This document shows, piece after piece, positions 38,637-50,349 of a stretch of 64,000 nt of DNA. The position numbers were made by a program, and so were the translations under genes. This stretch comes from Zeus faber (lineage: Eukaryota > Chordata > Actinopteri > Zeiformes > Zeidae). The notes beneath the pieces were generated by a model that saw only the letters and a program-made list of their open reading frames with translations, was not told the DNA's origin and did no database searches. Each line of letters starts with the position of its first letter. Within the stretch, counting starts at the first letter, position 1. The stretch is taken from assembly GCA_960531495.1 (NCBI GenBank), contig OY482866.1, positions 9,684,207 to 9,748,206 on the forward strand. The letters run 5' to 3'.

Positions 38637-38686
38637 CTTGAAGGCCAGTTTGGCCCGCCTGGATGTGGTGGCTGTCTTGTGGTGAT
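38637..38686 (-). other. Candidate 50-nt exon E1, unit A
   Basis: The minus strand has TTTTTGATTTTTAAG as a possible acceptor, then 50 nt in frame HHKTATTSRRAKLAFK, then GTCACA as a weak donor. It joins exon E2 (37,940) in phase. The 50 nt are identical in unit B (62,459-62,508). Confidence 0.3.
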
Positions 38687-39304
38687 CTTAAAAATCAAAA
38701 ACAAGTTTGCATTTGTTTCTGGCATAAATGCCCATTTTTTTCATCTGATTTGATCTCAACTGTTTTTAACAATTGGGGATCCTACAGAACACAATTTTTG
38801 GAAAAGTCAAAGATTGGGTGTAACGGTTCTAGTGTTAAAATAACTTCACAATTCATCAATTCAGATTTGATACTCGATTCAGATACTCAAAAAATCAACA
38901 AAAATAAATATATTTTGGAGTATATAATAAACCATACACATTAACCTCGATCAATAATTTCCAATCTCTCAAAAACAGGTATACAATTAAAAACTGGGCA
39001 GAACATTACATATCTCTGTTTATAAAATATATTTACAGAGCATACGTACAGCATACAGCGTACAGAAAGTGCAGCATACGGGCGTGGGGTAGAGCGTGTT
39101 TTTTTACCTTTGTGGAGGACATCGCCATCCTTTTAAAGTCATAGAACCAGACTAATGGGTGAGATTCCGGTCAAATATGTGTCCCACTGGACCGATTCCC
39201 AAATAGTCGCGCGTTTTGAAAATCTCCACAAGCTGCCAAATAAGTTAAAAAAGCATTCTGGAAGGAAAATAAGATTTTTCCAAATAAACGTTCCTTTGTC
39301 TCTG

Positions 39305-39522
39305 CTGGAGAGATGAGAGTTACATTGGGGGAAGGATGCTGAGGATGGAGCTGCCATCAAGAGGAAAGAGGAAGGCCAAAGAGAAGGTTTATGGATGTGG
39401 TGAGGGAGGATCTGCAGGCGGTTGGTGTAAGGGAGGAAGATGCGCTGAACAGAAGGTATTGGAGGCAGATGATCCGCTGTGGCGACCCCTAAAAGGAGCA
39501 GCCAAAAAGAAAAGAAGAATGT
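39305..39522 (+). mobile_element. LINE L-A 3' fragment (unit A)
   Basis: Reads RMLRMELPSRGKRKAK then RFMDVVREDLQAVGVREEDA in broken frames, ending GCGACCCCTAAAAGGAGCAG. It is shared with unit B (63,228-63,410), so it predates the duplication. Confidence 0.75.
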
Positions 39523-39639
39523 TCCTTTGTATATTTTTATCTCTCTCAACCTTTTTTTCAGAACAGAGTTTGGTATATAAATAGTAGATAAATGTAAAAA
39601 CCGTCAAGTTAAATATTCCTGTTAGATTACATGGTGAAA

Positions 39640-40406
39640 TACAGTTCACTTACCGAGACGCTGAACAGCGCGAACGCCGATCAATGGTTTCCTTGAAAGC
39701 GACCATCCCAGTGAAGATCATTCCTCCAAATTCCATGTGATGTGAAGCCACAATGTGAAACCGTTTTGATAGAGTTCAACCTGTAAATCGTACTCGTTTT
39801 CCACACACCCGGATACATTATTGTGTAGGTGGCGTAACCCACAAAGAAGAAAAGCTGGCGTTACGTCCATAAAAAGACGACAAGAACGACAGCGATGCTG
39901 AATCTGATAACGGTGTTATCCCTGACTTGGAGAACATTTCAAACAGTGGATTTCAACCTGAATGTGAAGATGAAACAGAATATTTTCAAGAACCTTAGCG
40001 GGAGACCGACAACACACCCGTTGCTGTTACAATGGAAGAAGTTGATGACGTGATGAAGTCCGTTGATGTTGGTGATTCAGATTATAAAAAAGTAGCAATG
40101 GACAAGTCTTCCTGCAAATACGGCCAGGGGCGAAAATATAATGACAGGTTTGGCCAGGGGTCATGTACAAAGAAACTGGATCATGATTTTATCTATAGAA
40201 CACGCTACATGATTGCAGCCTTAACAAAGCAGGTTGGCAGCAGCATCTATCTAAAGCTTAATTTGGTTTTCTCCCATCAACTGCTGTTTTTCCTCTGCTG
40301 GGAAAGAAAGTGTAGGCTTTTTTTGTATTTAACAATAGTATATTTTACCGTTCTTTTCAACATCTACAGTAGAGCCAATCTGCCAGAGGCTTTGAAATGT
40401 GCATAA
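39640..40406 (+). pseudogene. Unassigned duplicated ORF relic (unit A)
   Basis: A plus-strand frame at 39,890-40,000 (acidic: SDAESDNGVIPDLENISNSG) ends in a stop; after it, an ATG at 40,032 opens MEEVDDVMKSVDVGDSDYKK and KYNDRFGQGSCTKKLDHDFI, YRTRYMIAALTK. Unit B has the same frame with many replacement changes (63,734 on). Family not recognised. On the opposite strand at 39,655-39,740 a frame MEFGGMIFTGMVAFKETIDR runs to a GTAAGTG donor-like site. Confidence 0.3.
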
Positions 40407-40454
40407 AATATATACATAAAAATTACCAATTTTGCGACTTGCAATCAAATAATT

Positions 40455-40647
40455 TCCATTTGTGAACAATAAGTAACAAGTGCAGCTGCTTTAATTAACA
40501 TTTCACTCAAATAAAATTTTGATCAAATCAAAAATGAAATAAATATGGCAAGTAGATCTCAATAAATAATAAAGTTTATGGTGTTGTCCGTCTTCATTGG
40601 AACATCCCGTTGACATAATTTAAACAATACATATTTCTGTCTGCTTT
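40455..40647. repeat. Dispersed repeat R1, copy 3 (5' half)
   Basis: Matches 2,233-2,400 from TGTGAACAATAAGTAACAAG to GTCTGCTTTGG, then stops at the LINE stub that borders unit B. Confidence 0.65.
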
Positions 40648-40687
40648 GGCCCCCCCTTACAGGGGCAGCCGAAAGAGGAAGAAGTGG
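40648..40687 (+). mobile_element. LINE L-A 3' stub at the unit B boundary
   Basis: GGGGCAGCCGAAAGAGGAAG followed by AAG matches the last bases of the LINE copies at 11,130, 39,500 and 63,390. Unit B homology starts at the next base. Confidence 0.6.
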
Positions 40688-40740
40688 TCGCAATTTCCCA
40701 CAGATACAATTTGTGGAAAAGTGGTTAAAACAATCAAAAC

Positions 40741-40932
40741 ATTACATTTAGCAGATGCTTTTATCCAAAGTGACTTACAATTACTCAAACACCGACGGAC
40801 ACAGCCATCAGGAGCAATTAGGGGTAAAGTGTCTTGCTCAAGGACACTACAGCATGCTAGCAGGAGGAGCCTGGGATCAAACCAGCAACCTTTAGATTAC
40901 TAGACGACCAGCTCTACCTCCTGAGCTACCAT
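40741..40932 (-). mobile_element. tRNA-headed SINE, unit B only
   Basis: Reverse copy of the SINE at 38,242: tail TTTAGCAGATGC and TTTTATCCAAAGTGACTTAC at the left, head CAGCTCTACCTCCTGAGCTACC region at the right. The homologous unit A site (15,280) lacks it. Confidence 0.85.
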
Positions 40933-41930
40933 TCCATAATGTCCATTTGTCCATAATGCAGGACAAAAACATTGCCACTTCGGTATGAACAATGTCCCCG
41001 ATGATCAGGAGGCAACAAGTACATATGCCAGAATTGAATGCAACTACACTTTATTGTATTTACAGGAGGCATTCATGCAGACGGATGAAGTTGTATGATA
41101 CATATGCACAGCGAGTACAGAACCAATACAGCACAGAGCAGAGCCTCGACAACGTAGAGCCATAGCACCTCCCTTCGGTCACGACAAGCAACACCTCAAT
41201 GAAGAACTAAACACATACACTCGTCTTTTTTCAACACTGTATCAGGGGAGAGCGCGAACGCAGTCCCCCACTACCAGAAATAATGCAGTCGAGATTCCCA
41301 CATTTGGGGAATTCGCAGAGGTCAACCCAACCGGAGTGCAATGGCCAGGCCTCACCCTGGGTGAACCACCTTCATGATCATGGTGTCTCCCCTGCCAGGT
41401 AAGTATGAGTTGTACACGCCAGGCATGGAGGACTCACTCTGCCAAGTGCACGTCAGCCTCACGGTTTTAGCATTTCAACATGTTTGCGGTATTGTGACGC
41501 TACCTTCCTCTAACAGAGCCAGAAAACAAACGAAAGAATAATAAATAAAAGAAAAGCTGTGTACAAATCCCACATGATAAAGGATAAACTACAACAAATA
41601 CCAAATTGTTACATTAATGTAAAATGTCAACTCGTATTATTAGTATTAGAATCCGACCCGCAAGAACAGTTTTACAAATGGTAAGAAAGAAACGCACAAA
41701 TACTAAAGTGGACTCTGTGGTTAACGATAAACACATGTGAATTCATTCACTACGGTTCATTAACACTGAATTAATAATGCTGTTGTGATTTTAGGCATTA
41801 ATATAAATTCAGCAAGACAGACCCCTTGCTAAATGATTCCCTAATTCTGACACCGACTGGTGGTGATTCTAAACAACTACACCTAAATGCTATGTGATTG
41901 TTTTTTGGGGCAAACTTTTTGTTTCAGCGC

Positions 41931-41965
<35 letters not shown>

Positions 41966-43029
41966 CAAAAACAACAACAACAACAACAACAACAATAAAA
42001 TGTATTTAATTATCGCAAACTGTCGTCACTATCTCACAATGAAATGTTTCTGAAACCTGGCCTTATAAAAAATGTCTGCAGTCACAATTTACACCGAAGT
42101 GGAGTGAAAAACTCACCATGAGGACGTCAGGTCCGGTCCCACTTCTCCTCTGATAGTCCATTTAAAACGAATTCACTCGGCGACAAAACCTGCCACATTC
42201 TTATTGAACAAATACAATATTTCCAAGTGCTGACGTTATTCCAACGAGGACAAAATGAATCCACTCTTCCTCGTCCATGTGTGACCTGTGAAAGTTGTCA
42301 GACGGAGACTTAATTGGTTGAAAACGAGCTGCGAGTTTATAGGTGAAACCGTCACTGAACTCAAACCAAACTGTATTTATCAAGCGGCTGAGAATGACTC
42401 GTAGGAATTGGGTTAAAAGTTTGAGTAGAACATTAAAGTTAGTTGTGACGTTCACTTCCCTTACTCTCAGCGAGGAGTGAGATTTTTCCTTCAAGTGAAT
42501 GACGTCACCGTTTTACGACAGCCATAAAGTAGAACTATTGTTACCAGAGAAATAATGTAAATATGTTGTATTGTCCATGTTGAGTCTTTTGTTTTATGCT
42601 TGTTTATTTCCAGTTTTTCCAGATTTCAAACCACTATATATACTTATTAAAGTCGCCTTCTACTCTTATCAGACCTGGACCAGCTCCACTATAGAACGAG
42701 ATGTACAACATTTTTCATTGTTATTGCAAAGCAAAGCAGCGTTCCATTTTAGAAGAAGGCGTGAATTAAGTGGTCACAACGGAGATGCAAGATCATTGTG
42801 TTTTAACATGTTATCAAGTGAGCGTGCCAATGCAGTCCCCCACTCCCAGAAATGATGCAGTCCGGATTCTCACATTTGGGCAATTAGATGGCTGTCTGTG
42901 TGAATGGCTGCATCGAACTCACCGATCCAATGGAAAGTATCCAGATGCACCACCATGCCATTGTTTACCCAAGCCTGAACCAAGGTCTCTAGAGCTGTCG
43001 GGCCTTGTTGGGGACAACACCCACGGTTG
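40933..43029. other. Unit B 5' flank
   Basis: Homologous to 15,300-16,880 and 17,440-18,270 of unit A. (ATA)n/(ACA)n tract at 41,934-41,996. No gene. Confidence 0.5.
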
Positions 43030-44015
43030 ATGTATAGCAGGGGTGCCTACTCTTTTTCGGCTTGCGAGCTACTTTTAAAATGACCAGGTCAAAATGATCT
43101 ACCTTCATTGAAAAATGCTAAATATATTTATTTATATGTATATACTGAGTATACTTCATATATACAATATATGTTGGCGTACCGTGCACCCCTGCACCCT
43201 TACGGCAAAATAGCATTAAATACATTTATGGTCACTACCTTACTCTGATGACTTGCACTGAATGGAGCTGGCCAGGGTTGCTTAGTCCGGACAGAAGCTG
43301 CTGATAGCCAGCCTCAAGCAGGCTTCCAAATGATCATCAGTCATGGCGGAACGCTGTTTCGACTCAATAATCTTCATGTGGGAAAAGGCTGACTCACATA
43401 AATAAGTATAGCCGAATAATGCAGTCAAGGAGGGAGCACATTTCCTCATGTTTGGGTAATTTTCCTCTGTGAGTAAGTTCCAAAACGGTCCATGAGCCCT
43501 GGACTTGAGCTGAATGTCTCAGCCTGTAGTGTCAACGTCTCATCCTCCACTGCAGACTACTTCAGGTGAAACAGTGTTGCAATTTTTGATGCGAGTGAAT
43601 CCACCTCAATATCTTCCCTAAATGGGAAGCACATAAACTCAAGCGACAACAAGCTCAAGCGATTGGCTTGAGTAAAGCACCTTGAAACCGTTTGTCAATG
43701 TCTGACAGACAGTTTTCAATCTGCTCTGTGTAGCGCGCACTGTCGGGGCGCTCCTCGCACCCCTCCCCTCCCTGTCTTCCCATGGGTCTCCAGCTTTGAT
43801 GCAAGGTTTTAAAAGTTCCCCAAATCATGGCGCTGCAGCTTTGAGGACAGAAGTTGCACTACTGAACTGAACTGATGATGTTGACCACGGTTTTGTCTTT
43901 TCCTTGCAGATGTATTTATTTATTTATTTATCTGAATGGCGTGCGATCTACCCGCACTACCTTCGCGATCTACCGGTCGATCGCGATCGACGTATTGGGC
44001 ACCCCTGGTGTACAG
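43030..44015 (-). mobile_element. hAT element, internally deleted, unit B only
   Basis: The element spans 43,038-44,007. It starts CAGGGGTGCCTACTC and ends GGGCACCCCTG, inverted with few mismatches. The flanks are ATGTATAG and GTGTACAG (8 bp, two differences). The minus strand keeps the hAT C-terminal dimerisation domain, FGYTYLCESAFSHMKIIESK and SAMTDDHLEACLRLAISS (about 43,440-43,290); the rest of the transposase is gone. Unit A has an empty site (GATTACACGATC, 18,278). Confidence 0.85.
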
Positions 44016-45300
44016 GATCTTGGGCAGACTGGTTGGTCTGCTGGAACCTGGCCATCACGAAACAATACATAGGCCCCAGACTCTTAGTGGACTCCTCACA
44101 CGTTTGGCCAAAGGAGACAAACTGGGAGTACAGCTGTGTCGTTGCTTCTCCAGACAGCTTCTCCCCCACCTGCCAAATATAGATTCAAGATTTTTATTTG
44201 TCATATACATACTTTCATAGATATATGTAGTGAAATGTAATGCAACGCACCCGGTGATAACACACAATATGTCCTAGGAAAATTGTCTAATAGCCCAACT
44301 AACTGACTCCTAAAACGTAATACAGTAAGTTGAATACTTATAGAATAAAATAAAAATATATAGAATAAAATAAAATACAATAAAAATAAAATGAAGTAAA
44401 ATGGAATAGATAGAGGGAATATGCTTATGTATTGCAGATATGTGAATTAAAGTGCCATGTGAATGTGAATAGAGTGAGGTAGTGTTTGGGTTAATACAGC
44501 ACAGTATACAACAGTATGGCGCAGCAATACGGCATCACGAACAACCCTGAACAGTGACACAGTATGCGGTACAGTATGCTACATATAGTACAGTAAGGAA
44601 GTGGAGCCTATGTGTATGGCTCAGTGAGGACCCCTGGTGAGGCATAACGTATTAACCTTTGAAAGATGTGAGAAACTCTAGTTGTTCCAGATTGAGATTG
44701 TACTGATATGTAAATTAATTTGTATGTAAAACACCATGAGACATTTAATTTAAAAATGAAATACTGAAGAAAAAAAACAAAAACGGTAGACCATGTTTTG
44801 TTGTATACACTTTCTTGCTGTAGCCCATTTTTAGCACAGTGCCAAAATTGTAGAGAATCTGGTTCCTGTTGTCCAGCACATTGTCACACTCTGCCAGAAG
44901 GGGGGCATGATGAAGGAGACGAGCAGAGGGTATTTCTCTTGGAGGAGGTGGAGGCTTGAAAATGTGTCCAGGCGCTGATACAATCCCCCTGGGTTCCGCT
45001 GGACTCATCAGTAGGGTGGTGTACAGGTCCTTCCTCTGGAGATAATCCTCAAAGTGATTCTCCTGAATCCGTTGCCACACCTTCACCACGTTGTTCCTTA
45101 AGTCTGGTCTCGCAGAAGCCGCCACCACATTCTTGTCCACACCACGTCTGTAAAGTAATCAATATGGCAAGATTGTCTGATGTTACTTCTTTATGGCATG
45201 TTAGGTGTACACAAATGTTCAGTGCACTCACTTCTTGGTGAGGATGGCAGGGAACATGGCTTGGTGAGCCTCACTGAGTTGAAACAGACTTAAATCCAAA
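43957..45300 (-). pseudogene. Relic of multi-copy teleost ORF (DUF6729-like), unit B
   Basis: Reading leftward: SEAHQAMFPAILTKK plus GTGAGT (about 45,270-45,230), then after CTTTACAG the long piece VDKNVVAASARPDLRNNVVK, VWQRIQENHFEDYLQRKDLY, IFKPPPPPREIPSARLLHHA, NFGTVLKM (45,140-44,820), then, beyond inserted repeat R3, TCEESTKSLGPMYCFVMARF. This unit keeps the central piece missing from unit A, but it is interrupted by R3 (44,184-44,640) and the hAT at 43,038. The family is recalled from repeated fish ORFs; its function is unknown to me. Confidence 0.5.
44184..44640. repeat. Dispersed repeat R3, unit B-specific copy
   Basis: Nearly identical to 32,268-32,530 (AGTGAAATGTAATGCAACGC, ACCCGGTGATAACACACAAT, GACTCCTAAAACGTAATACA). 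It interrupts the ORF relic. Unit A (18,475) lacks it. Confidence 0.75.
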
Positions 45301-47250
45301 GCACGACCACAAACACAATCAAGTTGCATGAACGGTTCTTCATGAGGGGTACACGCAAAAAACAGAAAAGGGGGTCAAAACAAGTCATCAGTTTGTAAGG
45401 CAAGTCCAAAAGGGACGGGCGAAGGGAATCCAAAAACCAGAAAGAACCAAATCAGAATGGTACACTAGAAAGCGAGGTGGAGAACACAATGTTGCTGGGG
45501 CTGAGTGATACCGGACCAGTATATCGAGACTGGGGTGCAGGTAAACACAGTTGAAAGGAATGAGGTCATCAGGGGCTGGAGAGAGTGACAATCTGAAACG
45601 ACAGGAGAATAAGACGGGATAAATGATAAACATAGAAGTGAGCATCCAATAATCGAGGTGTAAAATTTAGTGTTAAATTTTATACCTTGTTTTGAAATTA
45701 TTAATTTACAGGGGAATGTGGAGATATCACAATTGCAATCCAGTTAAATGCTCCTAGTTAAAAAAAAATGTGTTTGGGGAATGTGCGTCAGAAAGACAAC
45801 AGTTCATTCTTAGTCATTTGCTTTCATCTAGTGGCTGAGAGATGTAAACACACACGACGGAGCAACACACCACACTTTACCACGACAAATTCCTCAATTT
45901 GGAAAATGTACTTGGGAAAAATGTACACGATGTACAAGATCATCCCAAACACGAGATTCATTAATTTTCATGTTCGAAACATCAACAGTTACATTTAAGG
46001 ATTTATCATTATTGTAGTTTTTCCAAAATAAAGATTTTTTTCATGATTTTTCATGTTCCCCCATCCCGGACACAATTGTCATTAGTACTCATGCTGTACA
46101 CTCCTTCTTGATGATTTCACCTTTTGTTTCATCTCAACAATAATCAGAACGGTGAAGGTGTCAATCGTTTTCAACCATTTCGGGAGGAGGCACTTTTGGA
46201 TCATTTGTGAAGCGCATTGTCTGCTTTTGGCCTCATGAGGAACCACGTGACCCCGACCCAGCTCTGGACCAATCAGTACATCCAGCTCTGGACCAACCCT
46301 AATCAATAATATTGATTGATCATTTTGTTTTATCATTATAACACTGTTACATCCGCGTTATGGTATGGTCACATGTATAAATATAAAAAACAAAATCTAA
46401 AAAAATAGGCCCTACCTTGTACGAGAGAGGGCTGCACAGCGCAAGACTTTGCGACTATACAATATTTTTTCAAAATGTGAATATCAACTGATGATTAATA
46501 ATTTGTAATGTTTTAATCGGATTGTATACATATAACACTATACTATACTTTCGGAAAAAAAATAACTATCTTGTATCCCACTAAAGTATCCTTAAGTGCA
46601 ATAAAATGAACGTTGTCATATACCACATCAACATCCCGTAATCCAGGTCGCTTCGAAGATCAATAACTGCAATTCACCGACACCAAAAACAACCCTTTTG
46701 TTTATTTTTGCAATATTGAGGTTTGCATTAATGCAGCCGGTATACGTTTTTTTTGTGTTTAAAATGATTAAATGCCATTGTCTTATTGTCCTTTACATTT
46801 GGCGGACTTTTCAAATAACACCAGCTGCCACATATTAGACCACGGTGCCATCACTCACAATTTGGAGATTTTATCTTTGGAATGTTGTTCCAAAGCTCTA
46901 ATGAGATTGATTCTGCTAAAATCTTAAAAAATATGACATTTACTGTATTTGTTCACTGTTAAGATGGCTATGCATGTGTTTGTTTTATTTTCTGGTTTCT
47001 TAAATATACACCGGATGTTGTGTTCATAGACCCACAATAACAGTAAAATAATGTAAAACATTTGCGTTGTGAAGTCGTGTTAAATATTTAAAAAATATGA
47101 ACTTTCATAATCATCCCATCTTGTTTCTCATTTTCAACCAAAAAATACCATGTTATTACAATTGCTCTCATATGATAACCATGCACTGCATTTGACACGA
47201 TGTAAGTGTTTTTAATAATCAGCTAAAAAGTAATTTACAAAACTCAGTTT
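45300..47250. other. Unit B flank, site of H2A deletion
   Basis: Homologous to 18,710-20,300 and 21,000-21,540. At about 46,558-46,570 the sequence jumps from the H2A-1 upstream region (TATACTATACTTTCGG) to the region after its stem-loop (TATCTTGTATCCCAC), removing about 690 bp including the entire H2A gene. Confidence 0.75.
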
Positions 47251-47269
47251 CTGTGTTCTAGTCATAAAA

Positions 47270-47365
47270 TACAACTGGCGCATGCCCAGTGTCGCGTGCA
47301 AACTCTACCCAATCACGTTGAGGGATTCACAGAGCAAAATTTGCATCAAGATTCTATTATATAAA
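47270..47365 (+). promoter_or_regulatory. H2B promoter (CCAAT, octamer, TATA)
   Basis: CTGGCGCATGCCCAGTGT module, CCCAATCACG, the perfect octamer ATTTGCAT (47,339-47,346) and TATATAAA (47,358-47,365). This is the intact state of the decayed promoter at 21,563. Confidence 0.85.
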
Positions 47366-47381
47366 GCAGCACCGGTGTTAG

Positions 47382-47792
<411 letters not shown>

Positions 47793-47819
47793 TCCGAACA
47801 CTCCGCTTCTTAAAACAAA

Positions 47820-47835
47820 GGTCCTTTTCAGGACC
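47820..47835 (+). terminator. Histone 3' stem-loop (H2B-4)
   Basis: GGTCCTTTTCAGGACC, perfect. Confidence 0.95.
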
Positions 47836-47899
47836 ACCCCACACTGTCAGACAAAGGCTTTTCCATTAGTCAATGGTGACAAATTGAATGATCTTTGAT

Positions 47900-48460
47900 C
47901 CGTATGTATCTCGTATAGAATAACCCTGTAACCAGAACAAACTTCTGCCGTCACAAGATACAACTTTAATGAGGAGCCGACCACCCTGGACTCTGCCTAT
48001 TGCTGCCTGCAGCTATATTAATTATAATACGGAACGTCAAAGCTGGAAAGCCCCATACAGTCATCATACTACTGAGCCTGTCCATAAATCAAATAAACCA
48101 GTTTCTCTCAGTTATTGAGACTGTGTGCGCGCGTGCTTCATTCTAGTTTGCTTGAAATGTTGTACATTCTATTGTAAATAATTAAATTAGTCATGTATGT
48201 ATTTGTCATGTTTGTACTGTTATTTAATTACATTCATAGTTAAAAGGGAAGTTAAACATATCCTCCAATTCGCTGCGTGTTCATCGGGTAGTCAATCCAT
48301 CAAAATAAAGCACACAACATGGAACTCAAAACTGCAGATTCAAGTATTACTGGGTACTTTAAACATACGTCGTTTTTAGGCCAAGATAAATAAATAATTC
48401 GGTCAACAAAACAAAACAATAAATATTTGTAAAATAAATAAAGTAGTGATGACAGTTGGA
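47900..48460. other. Spacer between H2B-4 and H4-3
   Basis: Homologous to 22,200-22,800. The first part corresponds to inverted-repeat arm 1 of unit A, but no matching arm 2 exists in unit B. Confidence 0.5.
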
Positions 48461-48546
48461 ACACAACAGTCTCGTCCCGTTAACCCGCGCAATTGACAAC
48501 TCTCCAACGGAAAGACGAAACCATGTTTGTATGACTTACAGCGTAG

Positions 48547-48954
<408 letters not shown>

Positions 48955-48980
48955 ACTCTGCCACAACTCCGCTAAACAAA

Positions 48981-48996
48981 GGCCCTTTTCAGGGCC
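48981..48996 (+). terminator. Histone 3' stem-loop (H4-3)
   Basis: GGCCCTTTTCAGGGCC, perfect. Confidence 0.95.
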
Positions 48997-49049
48997 CCCA
49001 AGTTTACTGTAAAGAGCTTCCTTATACGTCCTTTTGTTTTTGTGGAACA

Positions 49050-49779
49050 AGCTGTCTACTACACAAAGAAAACAATATACTTATCTGGGGGCCTCCACTT
49101 TGACATGTATGCAAATCAGGCATTCATTCATTCATACAAGACAATTGTATAACCTTCTCACGAGACAATGATTTCATGTGTTGTAGTAACTATGGTCATT
49201 TTATTATATTACTATTTAGCATCAAAGGTTGTACATAACAAATGTATCCACCTAGTATTTCTTGAAGCTTTGGTGGCTGCATTTATGTGAATAACTTTTA
49301 TTTTCCATTAATTTTAAGCCCAATGAACATGTGATTTATAAGAATGTTTAACATGAGTCATTGACAATTTCTTTGAAAGCCATTTCACTATGAAATCTGC
49401 TTGAGCGGCCTACAATGCTGAGCAACTGCTGTGGGGTGATTCAAAAGGAGTCCTCAGCTGCTAATTCACTAAATATTGTCGTTTTTATTATTACATTTAC
49501 TGCAGCATCTTTACCTTTGTACTGGCATGCCGGTTTAGTTGTAAATACTCTGACGTTACATGTTTTTTTTCTTCCTTTCCATGTTTATACAGTTTACCCC
49601 TCGGTTGCTGGTTTGATGACATCAAAAGTATAATTATAGATTGGATTAATAAATATATTTTTGAACATGCTAAACGAATTGTGTTCTTGTCTCATGACTA
49701 GACAGAACCAAAAAAAAACAAATTTTGTACATTGTCACCATTAAGTCATGGATAAAAGCCTTTGTCTGACAGGGTGGGT
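49050..49779. other. Spacer between H4-3 and H2B-5
   Basis: The first part is homologous to 23,400-23,700; from about 49,390 it is unrelated to unit A. No gene is supported; a 72-residue frame at 49,415 has no resemblance. Confidence 0.45.
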
Positions 49780-49795
49780 GGTCCTGAAAAGGACC
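49780..49795 (-). terminator. Histone 3' stem-loop (H2B-5)
   Basis: Minus strand GGTCCTTTTCAGGACC, perfect. Confidence 0.95.
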
Positions 49796-49822
49796 TTTGT
49801 TTTAAGAAGCTGAGCGCTCGGA

Positions 49823-50254
<432 letters not shown>

Positions 50255-50349
50255 TTATAGAATCGTAATGCAAAGAAGGTCTGTAAATCCCCGAAAGTGA
50301 TTGGTTAGAGTCTGCACGTGACACTGGGCACGTACCAGTTGGTTTCAAG

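Noticed and set aside
39890-40406. piggyBac-type transposase N-terminus (acidic region)
   Set aside because: Only the acidic character fits; no catalytic motif or TTAA ends were seen, so the relic is left unassigned.
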